NCBI RefSeq assembly: GCF_016899755.1
Contig: NZ_JACJJC010000008.1
Coordinates: forward strand, 1 to 64,000
Direction: 5' to 3'
DNA: 64,000 nucleotides
Origin: Sutterella massiliensis
GTDB lineage: Bacteria; Pseudomonadota; Gammaproteobacteria; Burkholderiales; Burkholderiaceae_F
The position numbers and the translations under genes were made by a program. The number at the start of each line of letters is the position of its first letter. Within the stretch, counting starts at the first letter, position 1. The notes under the pieces were generated by a model. That model ran no database searches and was not told the DNA's origin. It was given only the letters and a program-made list of their open reading frames with translations. This document shows positions 1 through 9,728 of this stretch, piece after piece.

Positions 1-15
1 CGGTTCGTTGAATCG

Positions 16-51
16 AATTTTTAAAGAACCGCTGAACATTTCGTTCAGCGC
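16..51 (-). promoter_or_regulatory. rRNA leader antitermination signal (boxB-like hairpin plus boxA)
   Basis: Just downstream of the rrn promoter on the minus strand is a perfect 8-base-pair hairpin (CGCTGAAC/GTTCAGCG, 31-51) followed at once by GTTCTTTAAAAATT (16-29). The second element resembles bacterial boxA, bound by NusB/NusE in rRNA antitermination. The order hairpin then boxA matches rrn leaders in other Proteobacteria. It supports an rRNA operon reading leftwards out of the window. Confidence 0.7.
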
Positions 52-60
52 AGAATTGAA

Positions 61-89
61 ATCATATCGAAATCGATTCTGTTTGTCAA
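61..89 (-). promoter_or_regulatory. rRNA operon promoter (sigma-70)
   Basis: Read on the minus strand there is a consensus -35 box TTGACA (positions 84-89), a 17-base spacer and a near-consensus -10 box TATGAT (61-66). An AT-rich tract upstream of the -35 box (about 90-118) could act as an UP element. Together with the hairpin and boxA-like element just downstream, this is the arrangement of a ribosomal RNA operon promoter. The 16S gene itself would lie beyond the left edge, so the identity is inferred. Confidence 0.8.
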
Positions 90-183
90 GAGCAATTTCG
101 AAGAATTTCTAAAACCCGTCGTTTTGCGCTTGATCTCGACCGCTCCAGCGAGCGGCGAAGTGCGTATTGTGCCTAAGTGCGCC

Positions 184-801
184 TTATTTGTCAAGTGGAA
201 TTTTCATTTCAGCCGCACGGCATTCGTCGAACGAGTTCAAGTTAATGAAGCCTCCCTCTTCATCGCCAAAGTCAACGGTCATTGCACCGCAGTTTTTCAA
301 AAAACCTCCCAAGCGATTCCCCTCTTTACTGAGGTAGTGCAACGCCCCACCGAGCACACTCCTATGAATGAGCGCAAAAGCGGGCTGCGCCCGCCCGGCT
401 GCTTCGGCAATGAGCACAGCGGGCTTTTCCTCGGCGGCGCACCATGCTGCAGAAAAACGTTCGAAGAGATCGGCAGGACACCTCGGCGCATCGCAAGGTA
501 CAGTAAGCACCCACTCGCAATTCGGCATTGCTGCGCGAGCCATTGCATCCAACGCTGCCAAGGGCCCCGGAAAATCCGAAAGCACATCAGGAAGAACCGC
601 ATCGGCAAGACGGGAAAAATCGGAGAGGTCTCTGTTGGCCGATATCACGATGCCAGCACACTGCGGACGCAGACGCTCGACGACATGCTCGATCAGACAA
701 CGCCCCTCGAATTTGACGAAGGCCTTGTTGACGCCGCCCATTCGAGTTGCCCGTCCGCCCGCGTAAATGAGTCCAACCGTATCGTCCTTGCTCAGTCTCA
801 T
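184..801 (-). CDS. mobA: Molybdenum cofactor guanylyltransferase MobA
   Basis: This 205-residue protein is the expected length for MobA, which joins GMP from GTP to molybdopterin-Mo to make the MGD cofactor of cytoplasmic molybdoenzymes. The N-terminal nucleotide-binding signature is clear (AGGRATRMGG, residues 14-23), followed by a lysine in the family position (VNKAF; many homologues have D before the K). A later FPGPLAAL segment and PCDAP are also typical. The start has AGG nine bases upstream. It is divergent from moeA with an 80-base gap, so a molybdenum-cofactor locus is likely. It ends just before the rRNA promoter. Confidence 0.9.
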   Translation of the reverse strand: MRLSKDDTVGLIYAGGRATRMGGVNKAFVKFEGRCLIEHVVERLRPQCAGIVISANRDLSDFSRLADAVLPDVLSDFPGPLAALDAMARAAMPNCEWVLTVPCDAPRCPADLFERFSAAWCAAEEKPAVLIAEAAGRAQPAFALIHRSVLGGALHYLSKEGNRLGGFLKNCGAMTVDFGDEEGGFINLNSFDECRAAEMKIPLDK

Positions 802-881
802 ATCTAGCTACCTATTCGTGTTGCGGCTATCCTTTCTCGAATCGGCGCTTCACGCGTCACTGAACGATGAAGGAATGCAGC

Positions 882-2117
882 ATGGCTTCGAGCATTTCAG
901 TCGGGGAAGTCTACGAGATTATCTCCAAAACGGTTGCGCCCGCAGGGCGCGTAATCGAGCTGCCGCTTGACGAGGCGAACGGCAAATTTTTGGCAGAGTG
1001 CGTCACAAGTCCGACACCCGTGCCGCTCTTCAACAACTCAGCCATGGACGGCTATGCGTTCAACTCCGCCATACTCGAGACCTGTGCAGATAAGTGCCGT
1101 CTTCTCGTAAAAGGCGCTTCCTACGCAGGCACGCCCCCCGATCAGACCATTGACCCGCAGGCTGCGCTTAAAGTCATGACGGGGGCTTATGTGCCCTCAG
1201 CGTATGACACCGTCATCCCGTACGAGAAAGTGAACGCTTACGACGAAAACGATCAAAACTTTATTGAGTTTTCCGTTTGCGACATCAAACCCAAAGTCAA
1301 TCTTCGTCTGAAAGGGGAAGAGATCGCTGCCGGCGACACCGTCCTCACGGCAGGTACGCGCCTTGGCGCTGCCGAGATCGGGCTCGCTGCTGCGCTCGGG
1401 CGTTCACACCTGAAGTGCCGAGTGCTGCGTGCAGCAGTGTTCGCGACAGGCGACGAATTGACGCCTCCGGGCGAGCAGCTTCGTGCAGGCAGCATATACG
1501 ACGCAAATTCGCACCTCGTCACCGCATCGCTTCGCGCCTGGGGTGTTGAGGTTCATAACCTTGGGATCCTCCCGGACGATCCGCAAGCGCTGCGAGCCGC
1601 CATTCGCAATGCGGCAAGCAACTGCGACTTTCTCGTGACCTCCGGCGGTGTCGGCGAGAGCGAGCGCGACTTCACGACGTCGGTGTTGAGCGAACTTGGC
1701 GAGCTTTCGCACTATGCGATCAGAATGCGACCGGGCAAACCCTTCTCATTCGGCGTACTGCGGATCCAGGAAAAGTCCACCTATTTCGTGGCGCTCCCGG
1801 GGAATCCTGTGGCGGCAGCAATGTCAGCCAAACTCTTTCTTCGGGAAGCGGTTTATCACGCTGCCGGGAGCGCCGCCCCCTGTCTTTGCGTCTCAGCCAA
1901 AGCCGCCGCACCGATCAAGGGGCGCAAGGGCCGCACGGACTTCGTGCGGGGAACGCTTGCCATGGAAAAAGACGAACTTGTTTTTCATGCGACCAAGTCG
2001 CAGAGCTCCGCCATGCTGACGACGCTCGTCGGTAAAAATGGCGCGGCTGTTTTGAACGAAGAGTCGGCCGGCGTTGAAGCCGGTTCGATCATCAAAGTGT
2101 TCGTCCTGCCGGATTGA
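882..2117 (+). CDS. moeA: Molybdopterin molybdenumtransferase MoeA
   Basis: MoeA inserts molybdate into adenylated molybdopterin. The protein (411 residues from this start) shows the family features: PLFNNSAMDGYAF near the N-terminus, VMTGAYVPS, the TGDEL motif, the MoCF-fold segment TSGGVGESERD, and MRPGKPFSFG with LPGNPVAA. I chose ATG 882 because AAGGA lies seven bases before it. An in-frame ATG at 867 would add five residues but has no ribosome binding site. The gene is divergent from mobA, which acts next in making MGD, so the two probably serve the same molybdoenzymes. Confidence 0.93.
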   Translation: MASSISVGEVYEIISKTVAPAGRVIELPLDEANGKFLAECVTSPTPVPLFNNSAMDGYAFNSAILETCADKCRLLVKGASYAGTPPDQTIDPQAALKVMTGAYVPSAYDTVIPYEKVNAYDENDQNFIEFSVCDIKPKVNLRLKGEEIAAGDTVLTAGTRLGAAEIGLAAALGRSHLKCRVLRAAVFATGDELTPPGEQLRAGSIYDANSHLVTASLRAWGVEVHNLGILPDDPQALRAAIRNAASNCDFLVTSGGVGESERDFTTSVLSELGELSHYAIRMRPGKPFSFGVLRIQEKSTYFVALPGNPVAAAMSAKLFLREAVYHAAGSAAPCLCVSAKAAAPIKGRKGRTDFVRGTLAMEKDELVFHATKSQSSAMLTTLVGKNGAAVLNEESAGVEAGSIIKVFVLPD

Positions 2118-2152
2118 TCCGGTACAAACAGCAAAAATCTGCAACCGCTCGC

Positions 2153-3361
2153 TCAACCGTTTTTCTGCGAGCCGCCTCTACCGCCCGAACGCCCGCCGTT
2201 CTTCGAGCGCCGGAATTTACCATAACGCTCGAACCGGCCGCGCCTCGGGCGATTCTTTTTGGCCGCGTACTCCTCGGCTTTGGGTTTCCATCGGCCGCCG
2301 GGCGCAAGTTTCGCCACTTCTCGTCCGAGCGCTACTTCGTGTTCGGCCATCGTTGCCTCTGGCGCAAAACCGATAACTCGCGTAGGCAAATACTCTTTTC
2401 TTTCGACCGGAAGATTCGCAGAACGAACAGTCAATGCGCCGTCGACAGCCGCCATAGGCACACCCGTTTCGGCTTCAATGGCCGCAGCGTGTGCTGTCGG
2501 TCGTCCTGCCGGTTCTTTTTCGTTGACCGCACGCACGAGCATCAGCTCGTCGCGCTGGGCCCAGTCGATCGCCGACTGTAGCGCCGCGGCTTCCCGGGGG
2601 TCGAGCTGCGCGGGCACGATGACTTCGCCCTTCAAATTGACAATGCCGCGATAGCCCACGCCGCGCACTGTCATGCCGAGGTGCTGCCCGTAGACGCGAT
2701 CCTCGTGCTGATGTCCGTGGAAGTACCAGCGAACCTTGAGACTCTTGCCGAGTCGATCGAGTGCGGCGAATCCCTTTCGGTGACAACCGGGCGCCTCGTG
2801 CGAAATAAGGATATCGGCGGCCTGGTGCATCAGACTGTTGTAGACCGACGGAAAAATCGTCGAACGATGTCGCCTCGGCAGTCCACCGCGCCAGACGTTG
2901 CTCTGTCCCATGCGGCGAATAAAGGTCGACGGACAGAAATAATTGGGCGAGCCGTCCGGCATCCAGACTTGGCCACGGAAAACACCGCCCAAGCCCGCGA
3001 TGCGAAGTCCGGCAACGTTTGCGACACGTCCGTGCAGATTGTGGCCCGCGAGTTTGCTGCGCCACAGTCGATCGTAAATTTCGTCGGAGTCGGTGTCGTG
3101 ATTGCCGGGGATCCACCAGATCTGCGTGTACTTGAGTGCCTCGGCAAGCACCTCTTCAAGAGGTGCGGGCGGCTGAAGATCGCCCAAGATCACCATTGCG
3201 TCGGGCTTGTATTCCCGCGCGGCTTCGTTGATGTGATCGAAAGAGCCGTGCGGATCACCGCAAAAAAAGATGTTCGGCAGTTTTCGCTGGCGCATCGCGC
3301 GATGGTGTCGTCTGGGACGGCGCCTTTTCTTCTGCTCGGGAACTTTCGACTCTTGACTCAT
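2153..3361 (-). CDS. Metallophosphoesterase with basic N- and C-terminal tails
   Basis: A calcineurin-like phosphoesterase of 402 residues. The metal-binding motifs appear in order: GDPHG (35-39), GDLQ (60-63), GNHD (86-89), SHEAPG (187-192) and HGHQH (215-219), so the dinuclear metal site looks complete. Unusual are a very basic N-terminus (KKRRRPRRHHR) and a long C-terminal extension ending in an Arg/Gly/Lys-rich tail. Such tails suggest contact with nucleic acid or the membrane surface, but this is inference. The substrate cannot be told from sequence. Its start lies about 40 bases before the stop of the WYL regulator gene on the same strand, so co-transcription is possible. Confidence 0.8.
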   Translation of the reverse strand: MSQESKVPEQKKRRRPRRHHRAMRQRKLPNIFFCGDPHGSFDHINEAAREYKPDAMVILGDLQPPAPLEEVLAEALKYTQIWWIPGNHDTDSDEIYDRLWRSKLAGHNLHGRVANVAGLRIAGLGGVFRGQVWMPDGSPNYFCPSTFIRRMGQSNVWRGGLPRRHRSTIFPSVYNSLMHQAADILISHEAPGCHRKGFAALDRLGKSLKVRWYFHGHQHEDRVYGQHLGMTVRGVGYRGIVNLKGEVIVPAQLDPREAAALQSAIDWAQRDELMLVRAVNEKEPAGRPTAHAAAIEAETGVPMAAVDGALTVRSANLPVERKEYLPTRVIGFAPEATMAEHEVALGREVAKLAPGGRWKPKAEEYAAKKNRPRRGRFERYGKFRRSKNGGRSGGRGGSQKNG

Positions 3362-3401
3362 GAACCGACTCTTTTATCTGACTATCGTTGAGCGCAACGA
3401 G

Positions 3402-4439
3402 TCAAGCCTTCCTGCTGAAATCGTATAGGCTCGCGATTTCGAGCGCCTGCGCAGCTACGAGCGCCTTGAGCGCTTCAGGCGCCTTCACTTCAACGCCTGC
3501 CCCCCAGCGAAGAATTTCACCGACGATTTCCGTCGGATTGCTGTAAGGCACATAGAGCTCGGCACTCCCGTCCTCGTTGGCGACAACCTTCTGATCGCTG
3601 TGCCAGGCTTCGCGCAGCACATACGAAACGCGATTGGCCGGCAAATGGATGTGCGCCTCCTGCAGTTGCGCACCGTGAAAGATGCCGTACCCCGCATCGA
3701 GCTCCTGCTTGACCTTCTCGAGCGAATAGCGGATAGCCGATTCTTCGAGCACCTCGGCCGACTCGATATTCTCGATCAGGAAAGTTCTGAGGCCCTCAGA
3801 CTGATGGCAATAGGCGTCTACATACCAGCGGTTCTTGTAGTGAACAAGGCGCATCGGTGAAATCGTTCTCGAGGAGTGCTCGCCGCGACTTGCCGAGTAA
3901 TAGTTGATAAGGACACGCCGACGGATGCTGAGTGCAGCGCCGATCGTCTCAAAAGCGGGGGGCTCCTCGTAGGGCACGCGGGAACTCACAATCTTCACGC
4001 GGCGCAAAAGCTCCTTTGGCTCGATCTCGCCAAGGCAGAGCAGACTCGAGACGCGCGCCCGCAGCGGCTCGAGCTCTTGGAAAATGGCCGACTGCTTGTC
4101 TTCGGAGAGCTGTCCGAGAAGGCTCACGGTAGAAGCAAGCACGTAAAGCTCTTCTGAGGTGTACCACTGCTTGCGGGCGAGGCGCTGGGGCTGCGGACGG
4201 GGATTCTTCCTGGGGCGGCCGACAAGCTGACGCGGCTCTTTGTCGGAAACATCGTAAAAGTAGCCGCCGCGCTGCTTCGAGTAGCGGATCGGCGCGCCGA
4301 GTTGCTCGCGCATGTAGCGCAGATCTCGTTTTACTGTCGGCGCACTCACCTGCAAAACGCTCGTAATCTCGTCAAAAGGCACGAGTCCTTTCTCGCTCAA
4401 GAGCCTGTCGATGATGAGGCGGCGCATGCTGCTCTTCAT
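3402..4439 (-). CDS. Transcriptional regulator with HTH and WYL domains
   Basis: The 345-residue protein starts with a DeoR-type winged helix-turn-helix (about residues 5-60, with SAPTVKRDLRYMRE as recognition region) and carries a WYL domain in the C-terminal half (RWYVDAYC around the core). WYL domains bind ligands, often nucleotides or nucleic acid, and control the DNA-binding part. The start has GAGG eight bases upstream. It follows lolA-ftsK on the same strand after a terminator, in a place where other Betaproteobacteria often have rarA. Its targets are unknown. It may autoregulate or control the phosphoesterase gene just downstream, but nothing proves this. Confidence 0.82.
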   Translation of the reverse strand: MKSSMRRLIIDRLLSEKGLVPFDEITSVLQVSAPTVKRDLRYMREQLGAPIRYSKQRGGYFYDVSDKEPRQLVGRPRKNPRPQPQRLARKQWYTSEELYVLASTVSLLGQLSEDKQSAIFQELEPLRARVSSLLCLGEIEPKELLRRVKIVSSRVPYEEPPAFETIGAALSIRRRVLINYYSASRGEHSSRTISPMRLVHYKNRWYVDAYCHQSEGLRTFLIENIESAEVLEESAIRYSLEKVKQELDAGYGIFHGAQLQEAHIHLPANRVSYVLREAWHSDQKVVANEDGSAELYVPYSNPTEIVGEILRWGAGVEVKAPEALKALVAAQALEIASLYDFSRKA

Positions 4440-4534
4440 GTTCGGTTCCTCTGAAATCCGTTCCGTCGTTTGCCATTGAACCCGCTGCGATCAAGCGACA
4501 ATTGCCGCTGGTACGAGACGAGTGATCAATCTGA

Positions 4535-4566
4535 GAAAAAGGCGCCGTCCCATCGGGGAGGGCGCC
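4535..4566 (-). terminator. Intrinsic terminator after lolA
   Basis: On the minus strand GGCGCC and TCCC pair with GGGA and GGCGCC around a short loop, and the stem is followed by TTTTTC. It lies about 100 bases past the lolA stop and would end the ftsK-lolA transcript before the WYL regulator gene. Confidence 0.7.
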
Positions 4567-4668
4567 CGCCTGTTCAATGATTGTATCGAGGTTTGAGCCT
4601 CTCGGGCGCTCACTCCTCGAATTCACCGAGATCCGAACGCAGAAGCGCGCTACCAATTCTCCGCAGCT

Positions 4669-5370
4669 TCAATTCGAACCCGCGGCGTCTGCCCCCAATT
4701 CACTTACGTCGACCCCCTTGGGCGGAACAAAAACGAAAAGCGCCTCGTCGGGTATCGTCTGCTCGAAAGCCGTGAATTCGTAGCGAGTTCGCTGACCGAA
4801 GAGATCGCAGAGCACCATTTCCTGCGGCAGGCCGGATGCGGCAAACAAGAGCTCTACGGACGCAAAGCCCCCTTCTTTTTTGGGCTCGGCCGTGATTTTC
4901 GTGGCACCTTCAGGCATGGCTTCCGCTTTGAGGTTCCAGTCCTTTTCAAGATCGTCGTTCCCAAAAAGAATAGCTGCGGGCGTCTGCGGCAGGCTGGCAC
5001 CGATCGGCTTCACGGTCACCTGCATGAGCTCTTCGTCGTAGAGCCAGAGTTTTTTGCCATCGCACACAATCGTCTGCGAAAAAGGTTTGCGGTAAACCCA
5101 GCGGAATCGCCCTGGCCGTAGAAATGCAAATTCGCCTTCGGCGCTGCTGCGCGGCTTACCGTCCTTGCCAAGAACCGTTTCCTTAAAGTGCCCAGAAGCC
5201 CCCTTGGTCGAAGCGAGAAACACGCGGAGCACGTCTGAGGTCGCCCTTCCACCCCCTGCAGGCTTGGCAAGCGACGCTGCGGGCACGGCGGCTGCGGCTA
5301 GCGCCGCACCTGCCGCGGCGCTTAAGAAGCGCCGGCGCGTCATCCGAAAGAGTACGTCATTCTTCTGCAT
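4669..5370 (-). CDS. lolA: Outer-membrane lipoprotein carrier LolA, with Tat-type signal
   Basis: LolA carries lipoproteins across the periplasm from LolCDE to LolB. The mature part has family features: LRVFLASTKGASGHFKETV, FRWVYRKPFSQTIVCDGKKL and LWLYDEELMQVTVKP. Position after ftsK agrees with the usual ftsK-lolA order. I start at ATG 5370, with GGAG eight bases upstream; a TTG at 5388 would overlap the ftsK stop and has no good site. The N-terminus holds TRRRFLSAAAG followed by an alanine-rich stretch and SLAKPA, which fits a twin-arginine (Tat) signal rather than the usual Sec signal of LolA. That point is seen in the sequence; export by Tat is inferred. Confidence 0.85.
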   Translation of the reverse strand: MQKNDVLFRMTRRRFLSAAAGAALAAAAVPAASLAKPAGGGRATSDVLRVFLASTKGASGHFKETVLGKDGKPRSSAEGEFAFLRPGRFRWVYRKPFSQTIVCDGKKLWLYDEELMQVTVKPIGASLPQTPAAILFGNDDLEKDWNLKAEAMPEGATKITAEPKKEGGFASVELLFAASGLPQEMVLCDLFGQRTRYEFTAFEQTIPDEALFVFVPPKGVDVSELGADAAGSN

Positions 5371-5384
5371 GGTCACTTCTCCAC

Positions 5385-7811
5385 TCAATCTTCTCTTGTC
5401 GGCACAAGAATGGTGCGCTTGCCGCTGCTGCTTGCTTTGCTCACGATACCGGCTTGCTCCATAGCCTCCAAGAGGTTCGCTGCGCGGTTGTAGCCGATGC
5501 CGAGATGGCGCTGCACAAAAGAGATCGTCGCACGCTTTTCCGACAACACGATGTTCACGGCCTTGTCGTAAAGCGGATCGGATTCGCCTGCGCGGCGTCC
5601 CGACGGTTCGTCTCCTGCTGCCGCCATCGATTCGTCGGCTTGCGTCACAGCTTCGATATAGCTCGGCGAACCGAACTTTTTAAGCTCATCGGCAACACGC
5701 TGAACTTCTCCGTCATCAACGAAGCAGCCCTGAATTCGCGTGGCGCCCGAGTCGCCCGGCCGATGAAGCAACATGTCGCCGTAGCCAAGGAGCTGCTCGG
5801 CGCCAGACTCGCCCAAAATTACACGGCTGTCAGTCGAGGAGGCAACCTGGAATGAAATGCGCGTGGGTACGTTGGCCTTGATGAGAGATGTAACGACGTC
5901 GACAGACGGGCGCTGCGTCGCAAGAATCAGATGAATGCCGGCAGCTCGCGCTTTCTGTGTCAATCGCGTGATTTCGCCTTCGACTTCCTTGCGGTTTGTG
6001 AGCATCAAGTCCGCGAGTTCGTCGACAACACAAACGATGTAGGGCCAAGGTTCGAGTGTGCCCGCATTCGGATCCGCAGCAGCGGCCATCGGATCGCGAA
6101 TCGGTTCGCCTCGATCGATCGCGGCCTGCACGCGCTCGTTGTAGCTCGTAAAGTGGCGAACACCAACCTTGGACATCACCGCATAGCGGTTGTCCATTTC
6201 ACGCGTGAGCCACTTGAGCGCACTCGCCGCCTTGTTCATATCGGTAACAACCGGACAGAGCAGATGCGGAATGCCGTTGTAGAGCGAGAACTCGAGCATC
6301 TTCGGGTCGATCAGCACGAGACGAAGGCGCGAAGGGTCGTTGCGAAACAGCATTGAGAGAATCATCGCGTTGATGCCGACTGACTTACCCGAGCCGGTCG
6401 TGCCGGCGACGAGCAGATGCGGCGTTTTGGCGAGATCCATGACAAAGGGCTTGCCCGCAATGTCCTTGCCGATTGCAAGCGTGAGCGCGGACTTGCTCTT
6501 CTCGTAGGCTTCGCTCTTGAGAATTTCCTTGAGTCGCACCGTTTGGCGCACTGGATTCGGCACTTCGAGACCGATGTAGCTCGTCCCCGGAATACTCAGA
6601 ACGATTCGGACTGCCTGCACACCGAGCGCGCGCCGCAGATCGTCGCGGATGTTTTCGATCTGCGCGCCTTTGACGCCCGGACCGGGTTCGAGCCAATACT
6701 GGGTAATAACAGGGCCGGGCTGTGCGCTCATCACCGCAGCGTCGATGTTATAACTCTTGAGCTTCGAGACGATCAGGCGACTCGTCATGCCGATCGTTTC
6801 TTCATCGGCAGCGGTGCCGACAGAAACTGCGTCGTCAAGGAGCGAAAGGCTCGGCTTGGGCTGCTCGTGCGCCGCACTGTGCGCGGCGGGCGCAACAATC
6901 TCATCGCTAAAGAGCGTATTGCTGCGCTCAATCTCTTCAACACGAGGTTTGATGATACGAAGCGGCTGGGGTTTCTCGCCCTTGCCGCCGTTCAAATCGA
7001 TCACGCGCTCGAGCATGCCGTCCTCATTGAGTCGAGGTGTATCTTCGTTCCCCGTGCTCGCAGTCTCACTCTGTACGACAGGCGTCTTTTTACCAAAGAG
7101 CGAAAAGATCTTTTCGTCCAAGCACTTGCCGACACGCTCCGCCACGTCGACCCAAGAAAAGTCCATGAGAAGTGAAATGCCGATCAGCATCATCGTGAAA
7201 AAGACCACGGTAGCCAGACCGAGACCGATGTAGTGCTCGACGGCAAAACCGATCACGTCGCCGAGAACACCGCCCGCCTTTGCGGGGAGCGCCGCCTCGA
7301 AGCGGCGAAAGCGCAGCGCCTCAAGACCGCTCGACCCCACGAGAAGCGTCGCGAAACCGAGCGCGGCGCTGATTTTTGGGGGGTTGATTCTGTCGGGAAT
7401 GATCTCGCCGCGGTGACGACGCACGAGAGAACGAATGGCGAAATAGGCCACCATGAAGAAGCCGAGAACGAACCACCAAGCCGACAGACCGAAGACGCCG
7501 AGCATGAGATCGGCCGTCCAAGCGCCCCAGAGCCCGCAATAATTCGTCGCTTTGCTCATCGTGCTCACCGAGAACGACGGATCGTCGGGCGAGTAGCTTC
7601 CGAAGGCGAGCGCCAAAATCACAGCAGCGGGAATGGAGAGCGTCCAGCTGCGCTCCCAAAGAAAACGAATCGACGAGACGGAAAGCGAACAGATCTTCGC
7701 GCGCAGGGCAGCGCGCGCAGCCTTGCGGCGGGCCCGCCGTTGCTCGCGTACGGCTTCGAGCCGCTCGTCAACAGTCTTCGACGTTTTCTCTTTTGCTTTC
7801 TTTCTTGCCAT
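5385..7811 (-). CDS. ftsK: DNA translocase FtsK
   Basis: FtsK links septum formation to chromosome dimer resolution. The 808 residues divide into a basic N-terminus, four membrane helices (about 55-70, 100-127, 148-165, 195-215), a short linker (about 240-330) and a RecA-like motor. The Walker A motif GTTGSGKS sits at 470-477, and Walker B is seen in IVCVVDELADLM. The C-terminal gamma winged-helix domain (from DPLYDKAVNIV) would read KOPS sites. The linker is much shorter than in E. coli FtsK, as in many Betaproteobacteria. lolA starts 14 bases after the stop. The gene is divergent from trxB. Confidence 0.96.
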   Translation of the reverse strand: MARKKAKEKTSKTVDERLEAVREQRRARRKAARAALRAKICSLSVSSIRFLWERSWTLSIPAAVILALAFGSYSPDDPSFSVSTMSKATNYCGLWGAWTADLMLGVFGLSAWWFVLGFFMVAYFAIRSLVRRHRGEIIPDRINPPKISAALGFATLLVGSSGLEALRFRRFEAALPAKAGGVLGDVIGFAVEHYIGLGLATVVFFTMMLIGISLLMDFSWVDVAERVGKCLDEKIFSLFGKKTPVVQSETASTGNEDTPRLNEDGMLERVIDLNGGKGEKPQPLRIIKPRVEEIERSNTLFSDEIVAPAAHSAAHEQPKPSLSLLDDAVSVGTAADEETIGMTSRLIVSKLKSYNIDAAVMSAQPGPVITQYWLEPGPGVKGAQIENIRDDLRRALGVQAVRIVLSIPGTSYIGLEVPNPVRQTVRLKEILKSEAYEKSKSALTLAIGKDIAGKPFVMDLAKTPHLLVAGTTGSGKSVGINAMILSMLFRNDPSRLRLVLIDPKMLEFSLYNGIPHLLCPVVTDMNKAASALKWLTREMDNRYAVMSKVGVRHFTSYNERVQAAIDRGEPIRDPMAAAADPNAGTLEPWPYIVCVVDELADLMLTNRKEVEGEITRLTQKARAAGIHLILATQRPSVDVVTSLIKANVPTRISFQVASSTDSRVILGESGAEQLLGYGDMLLHRPGDSGATRIQGCFVDDGEVQRVADELKKFGSPSYIEAVTQADESMAAAGDEPSGRRAGESDPLYDKAVNIVLSEKRATISFVQRHLGIGYNRAANLLEAMEQAGIVSKASSSGKRTILVPTRED

Positions 7812-7912
7812 CGCACACTACAACAGAATTCTTTCGCCGGACGCACGGCTGCAATCCGGATATTGTAGAAGCTTGTGCCGCAGCATCCTCGTTGCCATAC
7901 TGCCCTTTTAAC

Positions 7913-7950
7913 GCGCCCTGAGGGGCGCTGCGCGCCTTCAACCATATAAT
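7913..7950 (+). promoter_or_regulatory. Probable trxB promoter with palindrome at -35
   Basis: A consensus -10 box TATAAT (7945-7950) lies 90 bases before trxB. No good -35 box is seen; instead a perfect palindrome GCGCCC-TGAG-GGGCGC (7913-7928) covers that position. This could be an activator or repressor site, or chance. The intergenic region (7812-8039) must also hold the ftsK promoter, for which I see only weak candidates. Confidence 0.45.
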
Positions 7951-7952
7951 GA

Positions 7953-9005
<1,053 letters not shown>

Positions 9006-9019
9006 ATAAACAACACATC

Positions 9020-9050
9020 CTTCGCCGCGCCACCTGCGCGGCGAAGTTTT
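9020..9050 (+). terminator. Intrinsic terminator after trxB
   Basis: A perfect 10-base-pair stem (CTTCGCCGCG with CGCGGCGAAG, 7-base loop) is followed by TTTT. It lies between the trxB stop and the next gene on the same strand. Confidence 0.75.
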
Positions 9051-9071
9051 ACCGGATCAAAAGAAAAGCAA

Positions 9072-9728
9072 ATGCCCACTTACAAGTCGCTTGCCGACCT
9101 CAAGCGCTACAGCAAGGATCTCAAGGCGCGCGTCAAAGCCGAAGAAGCCGCGCGCGCCGAACAGGCCGCCAAGGATGCGCGCACGAAGGAAGGTGCCGCC
9201 TATTTCAAGCACGCGATGGCCGAGCTCGGCGTCGAACGCTTCGACGATACGAGCCGCCGCGTGAGCCATTCAAAGGCGCCCGCCGCCCCGAAACCCCGTC
9301 AGCGAGAGATTGAAAAACAGGAAATTCTCGAAGATAGCCTCTCTGAAGCGTACGATCCCGTCAACTTCCTCGAGAGCGAAGACGGCATGCTCTTTCGCCG
9401 CCCGAATGTTTCGCCTGACATTCCTCGCAAACTCTTTCGCGGCGAATGGACCGTTCAGGCACACATCGATCTGCACGGCCTTTTTGTCGAGGAGGCGCGT
9501 GAAGCCGTCGCGGGGTTCCTGCGTGAAGCGCGCATCCGCGGCTTCCGCTGCCTGCGCATCGTGCACGGCAAGGGCCACGGTTCCGTAGGCGGCCAGAGCA
9601 TTCTCAAAGAAATGGTTCGCCGTTGGCTCAAGCAGCGAGACGAAGTGATGGCATTCGTTCAAGCGCCCCCAAACGACGGCGATTCGGGCGCCGTCATTGT
9701 GCTTCTGAAACCATTCCAGCGCTCCTAA
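9072..9728 (+). CDS. Smr domain protein
   Basis: A 218-residue protein with a charged, probably helical N-terminal half (residues 1-110, rich in Lys, Glu and Ala) and a C-terminal Smr domain. The domain signatures are IDLHGLFVEEAREAV and RIVHGKGHGS (the HGxG motif). Smr domains, also found at the end of MutS2, bind or nick DNA or RNA and can act on collided ribosomes. Domain order and length match the small SmrA/SmrB-like proteins of Proteobacteria. It follows trxB, but a terminator lies between them, so joint transcription is uncertain. The exact substrate is not known. Confidence 0.85.
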   Translation: MPTYKSLADLKRYSKDLKARVKAEEAARAEQAAKDARTKEGAAYFKHAMAELGVERFDDTSRRVSHSKAPAAPKPRQREIEKQEILEDSLSEAYDPVNFLESEDGMLFRRPNVSPDIPRKLFRGEWTVQAHIDLHGLFVEEAREAVAGFLREARIRGFRCLRIVHGKGHGSVGGQSILKEMVRRWLKQRDEVMAFVQAPPNDGDSGAVIVLLKPFQRS

